Assembly: GCA_002361615.1 (NCBI GenBank)
Contig: DETK01000032.1
Location: 40,868 to 104,867, forward strand
Source of the DNA: Bacteroidales bacterium UBA3290
GTDB taxonomy: Bacteria; Bacteroidota; Bacteroidia; Bacteroidales; UBA932
Direction: 5' to 3'
DNA: 64,000 bases
In this document: positions 42,294 through 51,833 of the stretch, in pieces
Numbering within the stretch: the first letter of the stretch is position 1
How the letters are laid out: the number at the start of each line of letters is the position of its first letter
Notes under the pieces: model-generated
The model's database searches: none
What the model saw: only the letters and a program-made list of their open reading frames with translations
What the model was told of the DNA's origin: nothing
Made by a program: the position numbers and the translations under genes

Positions 42294-44684
42294 ATGAAAC
42301 TTATCCGTCGTTTCCTGATCCTGCTTTCCCTGCTCCTGCCGCTTCAGGCGGCTTATGCTCAGTACAATCCCACCCTCCAGCCTCCCCAGGTATTCCTGGG
42401 CTTCGATCTCGACGAAAGGCTGGCCGACTGGGGCGACATCACCCGCTATGTGGATTATCTTGCCGCCGCTTCCGACCGCGTGTCGGTCGAACGCTTCGGC
42501 TATACCTTCGAGCGCAGACGGTTCCTGCAGGTCTGCATCACTTCCCCTGCGAACCAGCAGCGTCTGGAGGAGATCCGGCAGGAGCATCTGAAGGTGACGG
42601 ACGTGGCGGTCTCCGGGACGCTCGACCTGGACCGGATGCCGCTGGTCGTGGACCTCAGCGCGACGATCCACGGGAACGAGATTTCCGGTGCCCAAGCGCT
42701 CCTGGGCCTGATGTATCACTATGCCGCTTCGGAGGATCCTGCCGTGAAGGAGATGCTGGACAATACGGTCCTGGTCGTAGTCCCTGCCCAGAATCCCGAC
42801 GGGATGAGCCGCTTCGCGACCTGGGTCAACAGCAATGCGAGCGCCCATCATTTCCTCGACAACCAGTCCCGGGAATATCACGAGGTGTCTCCCTCTTCCC
42901 GTGCCAACCACTACTGGATGGACTGCAACCGCGACTGGCTCACCGCCCAGTATCCCGAAGGCCGCAACCTGGTGACGATGTATGAACACTGGATGCCGAA
43001 CGTGCTGCTCGACCTGCACGAGATGGGCAGCGCCCGCAACGGTTTGTACTATTTCAGCCCGGGCGATCCGAACCGTACATATCAGTATATCCCCCAGCAG
43101 AACCAGGACCTTACCCTGACCATCAGCCAGACGACGGCCCGTTACCTGGATTCGCTCGGTGTGCCGTATTACACGGGGCGGGGATACGATGATTTCTTCA
43201 TCGGCAAAGGCGCTTGTTACGGCGACATCCAGGGTTCGGTCTGCATCCTTCACGAGCTCTCTTCCTCACGCGGGCACTTGCGGGATTTCGGCGAGACAGG
43301 CATCCATAGTTTCGGCGAGACGGTCAACTGGCATGCGACGGCAGCCCGGGCCGTGGTCGATGCCTCCGTCGCCATCGCGCCGGAGCTCAAGGCCTATCAG
43401 CGGCGTTTCTTCCAGGATGCAGACCGCGCGGCGGCCGCCGATGCCGCGGGGTATGTCTTCGACGCGCGAGGCAATCGCGGCATTGCCTTCAAGTTTTTGG
43501 AAAACTTGCTGTTGCACGAGATAGCGGTCTATCCCGTCGTGGGGAAGGAAGGACAGTATTTCGTCCCGTTCCGACAAAAGCATTACTACAAGGTCAAGGG
43601 CATCTTTGAAGATATTACCGAGTTCCAGGACGACCGTTTCTACGACATCTCCACCTGGTCGCCGGCACGTGCCTATAATCTTCAATATGAGACGGTTTCC
43701 GTAGCGCCTGCCGTGGGCGAGCGCATCCGGGCGGCCGTCCTGCCGGAAGGCGGCGTCAATGGCGGTGTCAGCCCGCTGGGATACACCTTCGAAACAGGCG
43801 GGTTTTATGTACCGCGCCTGGTCACGGCGCTGCAGCGGAAGGGCATCCGCGTTGAAGTGTCTCCCACTGGCCTGCTCGTGGTTCCTGTGGCCGGCCAGCC
43901 GCTCGACGGGCCGGCTCTGCACGAAGTCATCTCCGCGTTTGCCGCAGAATGCGCCGTCGATGTAACGGCACTTCCCGGCGGCCGTCGGAAGACGCTTGAC
44001 ACGTACGTGAAAGACCGTTCTTTGGTCCGGCAGCCCCGGACGGCGATCATCACGGATACCGGCGCATCCAGTCAGCAGGGCTCGCTGTGGCATATGCTCG
44101 ACGAACATTATGCGATGAACCATTCCCTGGTGGATCTGGGTACCTTTGCCGGCCGGAACTTCGATATCGGACGTTATGACGTCCTTGTCTTTTCGGGGAA
44201 TGTCGCTTTGGACAAAGTGGATGCCGCAGCCTGGAAAAGGCTGGCTGACTGGGTTGAGGCCGGAGGCACGCTGATCCTCTCGGGCGAGGCCCACAAGGTC
44301 TCCGGCATGATCGGCGACGACAGCATTTCGACCGAAACGGGCAGGGGCGTCAGCGGCCTGGTCCTCCAGGCGGAGATGATGCCGGGCAGCCCGCTTTTCT
44401 GGGGCTATCACCAGCCGGGTATCGATGTCTTCAAGGGCAATGCGACGGTGTGGACGGTCGCTTCCGACGCACAAGTGCTGCTCCGTTACGCTTCCGAGCC
44501 GTATCGTTCGGGCTATGTGACGCCCGAAAACCTGGCCCGCTTCGCCGGGGCTCCGCTCGTGGCGGGCAAGCACGAGGGCCGCGGATACATCCTCTACATC
44601 CAGGAAGACTTTGCCTACCGCGCCTATTGGCTGGGTACGAACGCCATTCTGGCGAACGCCCTGCTTTTCGGCGATAAGCTCTGA
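42294..44684 (+). CDS. Secreted M14-family zinc carboxypeptidase with a C-terminal amidotransferase-like domain
   Basis: The 796-residue protein has a signal peptide (MKLIRRFLILLSLLL..., ending AYAQ). The peptidase domain at about 25-370 carries the zinc ligands HxxE in ATIHGNEISGAQ and His in LLDLHEMGS. The C-terminal third has a class-I-glutamine-amidotransferase/DJ-1-like Rossmann stretch (RTAIITDTGASS, YDVLVFSGNVALD, WVEAGGTLILSGEA), without an obvious catalytic Cys. This fusion is known in Bacteroidetes M14 proteins. The frame is open upstream, but the signal peptide and promoter position support 42294. Confidence 0.9.
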   Translation: MKLIRRFLILLSLLLPLQAAYAQYNPTLQPPQVFLGFDLDERLADWGDITRYVDYLAAASDRVSVERFGYTFERRRFLQVCITSPANQQRLEEIRQEHLKVTDVAVSGTLDLDRMPLVVDLSATIHGNEISGAQALLGLMYHYAASEDPAVKEMLDNTVLVVVPAQNPDGMSRFATWVNSNASAHHFLDNQSREYHEVSPSSRANHYWMDCNRDWLTAQYPEGRNLVTMYEHWMPNVLLDLHEMGSARNGLYYFSPGDPNRTYQYIPQQNQDLTLTISQTTARYLDSLGVPYYTGRGYDDFFIGKGACYGDIQGSVCILHELSSSRGHLRDFGETGIHSFGETVNWHATAARAVVDASVAIAPELKAYQRRFFQDADRAAAADAAGYVFDARGNRGIAFKFLENLLLHEIAVYPVVGKEGQYFVPFRQKHYYKVKGIFEDITEFQDDRFYDISTWSPARAYNLQYETVSVAPAVGERIRAAVLPEGGVNGGVSPLGYTFETGGFYVPRLVTALQRKGIRVEVSPTGLLVVPVAGQPLDGPALHEVISAFAAECAVDVTALPGGRRKTLDTYVKDRSLVRQPRTAIITDTGASSQQGSLWHMLDEHYAMNHSLVDLGTFAGRNFDIGRYDVLVFSGNVALDKVDAAAWKRLADWVEAGGTLILSGEAHKVSGMIGDDSISTETGRGVSGLVLQAEMMPGSPLFWGYHQPGIDVFKGNATVWTVASDAQVLLRYASEPYRSGYVTPENLARFAGAPLVAGKHEGRGYILYIQEDFAYRAYWLGTNAILANALLFGDKL

Positions 44685-44693
44685 TAGACAGTC

Positions 44694-44715
44694 GCCTGCC
44701 GCACGCGTGGCAGGC
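44694..44715. terminator. Weak hairpin between convergent M14 peptidase and pcrA genes
   Basis: GCCTGCC / GGCAGGC with an 8-nt loop in the 36-nt gap; there is no T run, so termination is uncertain. Confidence 0.5.
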
Positions 44716-44720
44716 TCACC

Positions 44721-47117
44721 CTAGCGGGCGATCCTCAGTTTGGCGAATTTGAGCAGAAGGGTTTTCTGACCGCCCGTTTCGAAATCCACGACCGCTTTCC
44801 GGTTGGGTCCGTCGCCTTCCAGCGACAGGATCGTGCCGTATCCGAAGCGGTCGTGCTCGACGCGCTGGCCGACACGCAGGTCGGCGATGGGCGAGGGGCT
44901 GAATCCCGGACTCGGCGTGTGAGCGGGCGGGGGCGGCGTCGGCCGGACGGGACGTTGTTGCGGCGGGACCGGGCGTTGTGACGGGGAAGGACGCTGCGTC
45001 ATGGACGGGCGTCTGAAAGTTTCAAAGTCCGACTGGCGGAAGCGGGTCTGCGGGAAAGGATCGTAGCGGTTGTTGTCGGTGTCCGGCTCGACGGCATAGT
45101 ACTTCCGGTCGATTTCCTTCAGGAAACGGGAAGGGCGGGTCGTCTCGGAGGAACCCCATTTGCGACGGTTCTGGGCGTAGGACACCGTGACGGCTTTCTC
45201 GGCACGGGTAATGGCCACGTAGAAGAGGCGCCGCTCTTCCTCGATCTTGTCGGGGGTGTCGTTCATGCTTTCCGAGGGGAAGAGGTTCTCCTCCATGCCG
45301 GCGATATAGACATAGGGAAACTCCAGGCCTTTGGCCGCGTGGACGGTCATCAGCACGATCTTGTTGGTCTGGTCGCGGTCGGGGTCCTGCGTGTCGTCTT
45401 TTTCCGCCTCGCTCAGCATATAGATGTTTTCCAGATAGTCGCCCAGCGTGACGACGCCCTGGACGGGTGCTTCTCCGTCTTCCGAGAGGATCTGCCGCAT
45501 CTCGCTTTCTTCCTCACTGTATTCCTTGATGCTGTTGAAGAGTTCCTCCACGTTTTCGAAACGGGCGAGTCCTTCCGGCGTGTTTTCGTTCTTGAGGGCG
45601 GCAAGATAGCCGGACACCTGGCCGATTTCCAGGGCCAGTTCGTAGCAATCCGCTTTCTCCGTCTTTTCCGACAGGGGTTCCATCAAGGCGACGAATTCGC
45701 GCAGCTTCTTGATGGCAGCGTCTTTGAGCCCTGCGGCGTAAAGCTTTTCGTTTTCGAGCAGCGGGGCGTTGTAGAGCGGACAGCGGGCCGTGGCTGCGGC
45801 CACGGCGAGCCGTTCGATGCTGGTGTCGCCGATGCCGCGGGCGGGCACGTTGACCACCCGGCGGAACGATTCATCGTCTCTCGGATTGACCGCCAGCTTG
45901 AAATAGGCCAGCATGTCTTTGATCTCGGCCCGCTCGTAGAAAGCGTGGCCGCCGTAGATGCGGAAGGGGAGGTTGCGTTTGCGCAGCGCCTCCTCGAAGG
46001 CGCGCGACTGGGCGTTGGTGCGGTAGAGGATGGCGAAGGCGTCGTAGGAAGCCTTGTCGGCGTAGATCCGTTCGACGATGGAGGAAGCGATCAGATGCGC
46101 CTCTTCGCTTTCGGTGTAGGCCTTGATCACGCCGATCTTCTCGCCGACGCCCGCCCGGGAGAAGCACTCCTTGCGGAGCCGCCTCTCATTGTGGGCGATC
46201 AGGCTGTTGGCGGCGGCCACGATGGTCTGCGTGGAGCGGTAGTTCTGTTCCAGCCGGAACTCTTTCGCTTCCGGATAGTCTTTCTTGAAACGGAGGATGT
46301 TCTCGATGCGGGCGCCGCGGAAACCGTAGATGCTCTGCGAATCGTCGCCTACCACGCAGATGTTGTGATGCGGCTCTGCCAGACGGCGCAGGATCATGTA
46401 CTGGGCGTGATTGGTGTCCTGGTATTCGTCCACGAGGATATAGCGGAAGCGGGATGCAATGTCCCGGCAGGCCTCGGGGAAGCGGGCGAGCAGGATGTTC
46501 ATCTGCAGCAGGATGTCGTCGAAATCCATGGCCCCGGCGGCCCGGCATTTCTCCTGATAGCGCTGGTAGACGTCGGCCAGGCGGGGCCGGCGGGCGATGC
46601 GGTCGCGCTCCATGTTCTCGACATTGGCGCGGTAGCCGGCGACGGTGACCAGGCTGTTCTTTGCCATCGAGATGATGCTCTGCACCACGGCGGGCTTGTA
46701 GTTCTTGTCGTCCAGCTCCAACTCCTTGATGCACTGCTTGATCACACTGCGGGAATCGGTCTGGTCGTAGATGGTGAAGTGCTCGGGATAGCCGAGTTGG
46801 GAAGCATATTCGCGCAGGAAGCGGATGAAGACCGAATGGAAGGTGCCCATCTGGATCCAGCGGGCCTTCCGGTCTCCGACCAGAAGCGCCACGCGCTCCT
46901 TCATCTCACCGGCCGCCTTTTTTGTAAAAGTAAGGGCCAGCACCTGGCCGGGCCCGCAGTCTCCTTCCAGAATGTGTGCGACCCGGCAGGTCAGCACCCT
47001 CGTCTTCCCGCTGCCGGCCCCCGCAATGATCAGCGAAGGCCCCTCCGTACATTCCACAGCGGCTTTCTGCGCGCTGTTCAACCCCTCGAACAGGTCCGTT
47101 TGCGAATTGTTCATCAT
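44721..47117 (-). CDS. pcrA: ATP-dependent DNA helicase UvrD/PcrA
   Basis: Superfamily 1A 3'-5' helicase for repair and replication. The 798-residue protein has Walker A IAGAGSGKTRVL, motif II LVDEYQDTNHAQ, motif III VGDDSQSIYGFRGA, motif IV EQNYRST and motifs V/VI (MTVHAAKGLEFPYV, YVAITRAEKAV). After a Pro/Arg-rich linker it ends in a Tudor-like C-terminal domain (LRVGQRVEHDRFGYGTI) typical of PcrA. Two ATGs are adjacent at the start; the first was taken. Confidence 0.95.
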   Translation of the reverse strand: MMNNSQTDLFEGLNSAQKAAVECTEGPSLIIAGAGSGKTRVLTCRVAHILEGDCGPGQVLALTFTKKAAGEMKERVALLVGDRKARWIQMGTFHSVFIRFLREYASQLGYPEHFTIYDQTDSRSVIKQCIKELELDDKNYKPAVVQSIISMAKNSLVTVAGYRANVENMERDRIARRPRLADVYQRYQEKCRAAGAMDFDDILLQMNILLARFPEACRDIASRFRYILVDEYQDTNHAQYMILRRLAEPHHNICVVGDDSQSIYGFRGARIENILRFKKDYPEAKEFRLEQNYRSTQTIVAAANSLIAHNERRLRKECFSRAGVGEKIGVIKAYTESEEAHLIASSIVERIYADKASYDAFAILYRTNAQSRAFEEALRKRNLPFRIYGGHAFYERAEIKDMLAYFKLAVNPRDDESFRRVVNVPARGIGDTSIERLAVAAATARCPLYNAPLLENEKLYAAGLKDAAIKKLREFVALMEPLSEKTEKADCYELALEIGQVSGYLAALKNENTPEGLARFENVEELFNSIKEYSEEESEMRQILSEDGEAPVQGVVTLGDYLENIYMLSEAEKDDTQDPDRDQTNKIVLMTVHAAKGLEFPYVYIAGMEENLFPSESMNDTPDKIEEERRLFYVAITRAEKAVTVSYAQNRRKWGSSETTRPSRFLKEIDRKYYAVEPDTDNNRYDPFPQTRFRQSDFETFRRPSMTQRPSPSQRPVPPQQRPVRPTPPPPAHTPSPGFSPSPIADLRVGQRVEHDRFGYGTILSLEGDGPNRKAVVDFETGGQKTLLLKFAKLRIAR

Positions 47118-47121
47118 AGTG

Positions 47122-47129
47122 CAAAAATA
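47122..47129 (-). promoter_or_regulatory. pcrA promoter -7 box, leaderless geometry
   Basis: TATTTTTG on the minus strand ends 4 nt before the first ATG. The sequence TTTTGCACTATG is identical to the guaA promoter/start junction. Confidence 0.6.
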
Positions 47130-47155
47130 TACTTTTTTTAGTGACTTTTTATAGG

Positions 47156-47163
47156 TAACTTTG
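47156..47163 (+). promoter_or_regulatory. nqr operon promoter -7 box
   Basis: TAACTTTG, 41 nt before the nqrA ATG and followed by an AT-rich leader. Confidence 0.6.
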
Positions 47164-47204
47164 CGGGATAAATGTAAAATATTTATAATTAACCAAATAA
47201 TTTC

Positions 47205-48551
47205 ATGTCAGATCAAATCAGATTGAAAAAGGGGCTGGACCTCCCCATTTCGGGAGCCGCCCTTGCTGAGGTGACGGCACGCGTCACCCCGGATCTGGTA
47301 GCGGTCAAGCCGACCGATTTCCGCGGTATGGTTCCCCGTCTGCTGGTGAAGGAGGGCGACAGCGTGATGGCCGGAACGCCCCTGTTTGCCGACAAGAAGA
47401 ACCCCGGGATGGTGTTCTGCTCGCCGGTCAGCGGCACGGTCGATGCCGTCGTGCGCGGCGACAAGCGCAAGCTCCTGGCTGTCCGCATCAAGGCGGACGG
47501 ACGGGGCGAAGCCGTCCGCTTCGACGTTCCGAAAATCGCCTCGCTCGACAAGGAAGGGATGACGGAACTGCTGCTCCGCAGCGGTTTGTGGCCCTGCCTC
47601 AAGCAGCGTCCTTTCGGCACGGTGGCCGATCCCGCCGCCGCGCCCAAGGCCATCTTCATTTCCGGTATGAACACCGCTCCGCTCGGCCCCGATCCCGAGT
47701 TCGCGCTCAAGGACGACTTTGCGGCCCTCCAGGCAGGCGTCGACGCACTGGGCAAACTCACCCGCGGCGGCGTCCATCTGTCGCTTGCCGCCCGCAGCTT
47801 CGCCGGCGGTGAGCTGCACAAACTCACCGGCGTGGTCTTCCACCAGTTCGAAGGCCCGCATCCGGCCGGCAACGTCGGTGTCCAGATCAACCACATCAGC
47901 CCCATCAACAAGGGTGAAGTGGTCTGGACGGTCGACCTCCACCTGGTGGCCGTCATCGGACGCTTCTTCCTCAAGGGCGTCTACGACACCCGCCGTATCA
48001 TCACCGTGGCAGGCCCCGCCGCCGTCAAACCCTCGTACGTCGAGGTTCCCGCCGGCGTTTGCATGTCCTCCCTCGCGTCTTATTTCGAGCAGGGCAATGT
48101 CCGCGTCGTCAGCGGCGACGTGCTCAGCGGTGAAGCGGTCGGACGCGACGGTTTCCTGGGCTTCTACCACAATCAGGTGAGCGTGCTCCAGGAAGGCGAC
48201 TACTACGAGATGTTCGGCTGGATCAATCCTTTCCGCAGCAAGAAGTTCTCCGTCTCGCGCGCCTATCCGGCCTTCCTGCGTCGCAAGAAATATGACATGG
48301 ATACCAACGAGAACGGCGGCGAACGCCCGTTCCTGATGAATGACGTCTACAATAAGGTGCTCCCGATGGACATCTATCCGCTCTACCTGTTCAAGGCCTG
48401 CCTGGCCGGTGATCCGGACAAGATGGAGCAGCTGGGCATCTACGAGGTGATCGAGGAAGACGTGGCCCTCTGCGAATACGTCTGCCCTTCGAAAGTCGAA
48501 ATCCAGAACATCATCCGTGGCGGCATCGAGCTGATGATGAAAGAAATGTAA
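47205..48551 (+). CDS. nqrA: Na+-translocating NADH:quinone reductase subunit A
   Basis: Peripheral quinone-interacting subunit of the sodium pump. The 448-residue protein begins MSDQIRLKKGLDLPISGAA, the NqrA head (RnfC differs and carries FeS cysteines), with VKEGDSVMAGTPLFADKK and SPVSGTVDAVVRGDKRK as its barrel-sandwich region. It starts the six-gene operon nqrABCDEF, which has gaps of 13, 2, 3, 20 and 16 nt. Confidence 0.96.
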   Translation: MSDQIRLKKGLDLPISGAALAEVTARVTPDLVAVKPTDFRGMVPRLLVKEGDSVMAGTPLFADKKNPGMVFCSPVSGTVDAVVRGDKRKLLAVRIKADGRGEAVRFDVPKIASLDKEGMTELLLRSGLWPCLKQRPFGTVADPAAAPKAIFISGMNTAPLGPDPEFALKDDFAALQAGVDALGKLTRGGVHLSLAARSFAGGELHKLTGVVFHQFEGPHPAGNVGVQINHISPINKGEVVWTVDLHLVAVIGRFFLKGVYDTRRIITVAGPAAVKPSYVEVPAGVCMSSLASYFEQGNVRVVSGDVLSGEAVGRDGFLGFYHNQVSVLQEGDYYEMFGWINPFRSKKFSVSRAYPAFLRRKKYDMDTNENGGERPFLMNDVYNKVLPMDIYPLYLFKACLAGDPDKMEQLGIYEVIEEDVALCEYVCPSKVEIQNIIRGGIELMMKEM

Positions 48552-48564
48552 GGAGGAAACACGC

Positions 48565-49740
48565 ATGGCAAAGAATTTTTTTGACAAGATCCGGCCGACC
48601 TTTTCCGAAGGTGGGAAACTGAGTTGGCTCCATTCCTCGTTCGATGCGTTCGAGACCTTCTTCTTCGTCCCCAACCGCGTCACCCGCAAGGGCGGCACGC
48701 ACGTGAAGGACTGTGTCGACCTGAAGCGCCTGCTGATCATCGTCGTCCTGGCGATGGTCCCGGCCCTGCTCTTCGGCATCTGGAACCTCGGCGAGCAGCA
48801 CAGCATCGTCTTCGGCCTCGGCTGGGGCTTCTGGCAGAAAGTGTGGTATGGCTTCGTGAAGATCATCCCGCTCTATCTGATCTCTTACATCGTCGGCCTC
48901 GGCATCGAGTTCGCTTCCGCCCAGATGAAGGGCCACGAGGTGAGCGAGGGCTACCTGGTGAGCGGTTTCATCATCCCGCTCATCGTCCCGGTCGACGTTC
49001 CCTGGTGGATGCTCGCCATCGCCGTGGCTTTCGCCGTGATCATCGGCAAGGAAGTCTTCGGCGGTACCGGCATGAATATCTGGAACCCCGCGCTGCTGGC
49101 GCGTGCCTTCCTGTTCTTCTCCTATCCGAGCAAGATGTCGGGTGACTCGGTCTGGGTGGGTGGCCTGAGCAAGGCCCTCGCCGGCGGAACGCCCTGGAAG
49201 GGCGGGGAAGTGGTCGATGCCCTTTCGGGCGCCACGCCGCTCTCGCACGCTTCGCTCGACGGACTCTCCGCAGCCGGCACCAGTGCCTGGAACCTCTTCC
49301 TGGGCAACATTCCGGGTGCAGTGGGTGAGACCTCTGTGATCGCCATCCTCATCGGTGCGCTGATCCTTATCTGCACGGGTGTGGCCAGCTGGAAAATCAT
49401 GTGCTCCTCCGTGCTCGGTGCCCTGTTCGTGGGCTGGCTCGGTACGGTGGGCGGCGTGACCGACATCCCGTGCTGGGAGCAGCTGCTGATGGGCGGCTTC
49501 GCCTTCGGTACCGTGTTCATGGCCACCGACCCGGTGACCAGCGCGCAGACCGAGACCGGCAAGTGGATCTATGGTTTCCTGATCGGCGCCCTCTGCATCA
49601 CGGTGCGTCTCTTCAACCCGGGCTATCCCGAGGGTATGATGCTCGCGATCCTGCTGATGAATACCTTTGCACCGCTGATCGACCATTACGTGGTCAGCGC
49701 CAACATCAACCGCCGGCTCAAGCGGGCTAAAACCGTATAG
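48565..49740 (+). CDS. nqrB: Na+-translocating NADH:quinone reductase subunit B
   Basis: Integral membrane subunit carrying covalent FMN and riboflavin and thought to form the Na+ path. The 391-residue protein has many membrane helices. The flavinylation motif is VVDALSGATPLS near residue 218, with the Thr as attachment site. GGTGMNIWNPALLARAFLFF and FMATDPVTSAQTETGK are conserved NqrB stretches. The N-terminus MAKNFFDKIRPTFSEGGKLS matches the family. Confidence 0.96.
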   Translation: MAKNFFDKIRPTFSEGGKLSWLHSSFDAFETFFFVPNRVTRKGGTHVKDCVDLKRLLIIVVLAMVPALLFGIWNLGEQHSIVFGLGWGFWQKVWYGFVKIIPLYLISYIVGLGIEFASAQMKGHEVSEGYLVSGFIIPLIVPVDVPWWMLAIAVAFAVIIGKEVFGGTGMNIWNPALLARAFLFFSYPSKMSGDSVWVGGLSKALAGGTPWKGGEVVDALSGATPLSHASLDGLSAAGTSAWNLFLGNIPGAVGETSVIAILIGALILICTGVASWKIMCSSVLGALFVGWLGTVGGVTDIPCWEQLLMGGFAFGTVFMATDPVTSAQTETGKWIYGFLIGALCITVRLFNPGYPEGMMLAILLMNTFAPLIDHYVVSANINRRLKRAKTV

Positions 49741-49742
49741 AG

Positions 49743-50573
49743 ATGAATACCAACAACAACGTATATACCATCGTCTACACGACCATCATCGTCGTCGTAG
49801 CGGCCGCCATCCTGGCCATTGCCGCGATGGCGCTCAAGCCCAAGCAGGACGCCAACATCAAGGCCGAGACCATCAGCCAGATGCTGACGGCCGCCGGCTT
49901 CGCGAGCAAGGAAGACCTGGCCAAGCAAGGCAACGACCAGGTCCTTGCCATGTACAGTGCCAACATCAAGAACGCTTTCCTGATCGACGCCGAGGGCAAC
50001 AAGACCGGCGAACTCGAGACGGAAGGTTCCATCGAGCTGCAGGACAACCTGAAGCAGGAGAACAAGAACATCGCCTCCGGCAATCCTTCGCTTCCCGTAT
50101 ACGTCTTTGAAAAGGACGGAGCGGAGGTCAATGTGATCCCGTGCTACGGTGCCGGCCTCTGGGGCCCGATCTGGGGCTACATCGCCTTCAACGCCGACTG
50201 CACCGAGATCCTGGGTGCCTACTTCGACCACGAAAGCGAAACGCCGGGTCTGGGCGCCAAGATCAAGGACGAGGCCTGGTTCCGTGAACAGTTCAAGGGA
50301 AAGAAGGTCAACTTCTCCAAACCCGATGACGCTTTCAACATCGTCAAAGGGGGTGCACCGGCCGGCGATGACTCCGCCGTCGATGCCATCACCGGCGCAA
50401 CGATGACCTGCAACGGTCTGGATGCAGCGCTCGACACCTGGTTCAAGGCCTACATTCCCTTCCTGCAGAAGAAGGCCGGCTCTGCCGCCGGAGATGCCTG
50501 CTGTGAAGACGGCTGCTGCGAAGAGGGCTGCGACCATGAACACAACCACGAACACAATCATCAGGAGGGTTAA
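49743..50573 (+). CDS. nqrC: Na+-translocating NADH:quinone reductase subunit C, with a Cys/His-rich tail
   Basis: Subunit with one N-terminal membrane helix (about 8-30) and a periplasmic FMN-binding domain; the flavinylation motif is DAITGATMTCNG near residue 217, with Thr in GAT. The 276-residue protein has the conserved GLWGPIWGYIAF and TPGLGAKI. The unusual part is residues 253-273: C253, C254, C258, C259 and C263, then H265, H267, H269, H271 and H273 in an alternating H-E/N pattern. The nqrC proteins I know end shortly after the FMN domain. The tail looks like a metal-binding appendage; no function is proven. Confidence 0.95.
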   Translation: MNTNNNVYTIVYTTIIVVVAAAILAIAAMALKPKQDANIKAETISQMLTAAGFASKEDLAKQGNDQVLAMYSANIKNAFLIDAEGNKTGELETEGSIELQDNLKQENKNIASGNPSLPVYVFEKDGAEVNVIPCYGAGLWGPIWGYIAFNADCTEILGAYFDHESETPGLGAKIKDEAWFREQFKGKKVNFSKPDDAFNIVKGGAPAGDDSAVDAITGATMTCNGLDAALDTWFKAYIPFLQKKAGSAAGDACCEDGCCEEGCDHEHNHEHNHQEG

Positions 50574-50576
50574 GCC

Positions 50577-51182
50577 ATGAATGAAGATCTCAAGAAAACC
50601 TTGTTGAACCCGATTTTCAAGGGCAACCCGATCACGGTCCTCGTGCTCGGTATCTGCTCCTCGCTGGCCGTTACGGTCCAGCTCAAGGGTGCCTGCGTGA
50701 TGGCCCTCTCGGTCATCATCGTCACCGGCCTCTCGAGTTTCGTGGTTTCCCTGCTCCGCAACTCGATTCCGAACCGCGTCCGCATCATCGTGCAGCTGGT
50801 CGTGGTCGCCATGATGGTGATCCTCGTCGACCAGGTGCTCAAGGCCTACGCCTATTCCATCGACAAACAGCTTTCGGTCTACATCGGCCTGATCATCACC
50901 AACTGTATCGTGATGGGCCGCATCGAGGCCTTCGCGCTTGGCAACAAGCCGATTCCCTCGCTGCTCGACGGTCTGGCCAACGGCGCCGGCTACGGCATGA
51001 TCCTGATCATCGTGGCCTTCTTCCGTGAACTGCTCGGAAGCGGCACGCTCTTCGGCCTGCGCGTCCTGCCCGCAAGCTATGTTCCCAACAACCTGGTGAT
51101 CCTTCCTCCGATGGCGCTGATCATCCTGGGCTGCATCGTCTGGGTCCAGCGTTCCATCCAGAAGGACCTGCAGGAGAAATAA
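50577..51182 (+). CDS. nqrD: Na+-translocating NADH:quinone reductase subunit D
   Basis: The 201-residue membrane subunit has six hydrophobic segments. Cys in LVLGICSSLAV and in ITNCIVMGR correspond to the ligands of the intramembrane Fe centre shared with NqrE. A clear AGGAGG lies inside the tail of nqrC, 10-15 nt before the ATG, and is a candidate ribosome binding site. Confidence 0.96.
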   Translation: MNEDLKKTLLNPIFKGNPITVLVLGICSSLAVTVQLKGACVMALSVIIVTGLSSFVVSLLRNSIPNRVRIIVQLVVVAMMVILVDQVLKAYAYSIDKQLSVYIGLIITNCIVMGRIEAFALGNKPIPSLLDGLANGAGYGMILIIVAFFRELLGSGTLFGLRVLPASYVPNNLVILPPMALIILGCIVWVQRSIQKDLQEK

Positions 51183-51202
51183 CACCTTAACTCAAATCGA
51201 TC

Positions 51203-51817
51203 ATGGAATACATCAGCTTGTTCGTAAAGTCAATTTTCGTTGACAATATGATTTTTGCATACTTCCTGGGTATGTGCTCATACCTGGCGGTATCCAAAAA
51301 TGTCAAGACAGCAAATGGTTTGGGTATTGCTGTTATTTTCGTGCTCCTGTGCACGCTCCCGCTCAACTACCTGCTCAACAAGTACGTCCTTCAGCCCGGT
51401 GCGCTCTCCTGGCTGGGCGAGCGTTTTGCCGGTGTCGACCTGAGCTTCCTGAGCTTCATCCTCTTCATCGCAGTTATCGCGGCTTTCGTGCAGATCGTCG
51501 AGATGGTGGTCGAGAAGTTCCTGCCGGCCCTGTATTCGTCGCTGGGTATCTTCCTTCCGCTGATCGCCGTCAACTGCGCCATCCTGGGCGGCTCGCTCTT
51601 CATGCAGCAGCGCGAATTCCTCAATGTGGGGGAAGCCGCGACCTATGCACTGGGTTCGGGCATCGGCTGGTGGCTGGCTATCGTGGCCCTGGCCGCCATC
51701 CGCGAGAAGATGGCCTATTCGAAGGTTCCGGCTCCGCTCAAGGGTTTGGGCATCACCTTCATGGTGGTCGGCCTGATGGGTATGGCCTTCATGACGTTCA
51801 TGGGTATTTCACTGTAA
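51203..51817 (+). CDS. nqrE: Na+-translocating NADH:quinone reductase subunit E
   Basis: The 204-residue membrane subunit is a homologue of NqrD in inverted topology, beginning MEYISLFVKSIFVDNMIFAY. Cys in FLGMCSYLAVS and AVNCAILGGSLF are the other Fe-centre ligands. The C-terminal MGMAFMTFMGISL is typical. Confidence 0.96.
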   Translation: MEYISLFVKSIFVDNMIFAYFLGMCSYLAVSKNVKTANGLGIAVIFVLLCTLPLNYLLNKYVLQPGALSWLGERFAGVDLSFLSFILFIAVIAAFVQIVEMVVEKFLPALYSSLGIFLPLIAVNCAILGGSLFMQQREFLNVGEAATYALGSGIGWWLAIVALAAIREKMAYSKVPAPLKGLGITFMVVGLMGMAFMTFMGISL

Positions 51818-51833
51818 AGAAGGAGGATAAGAT

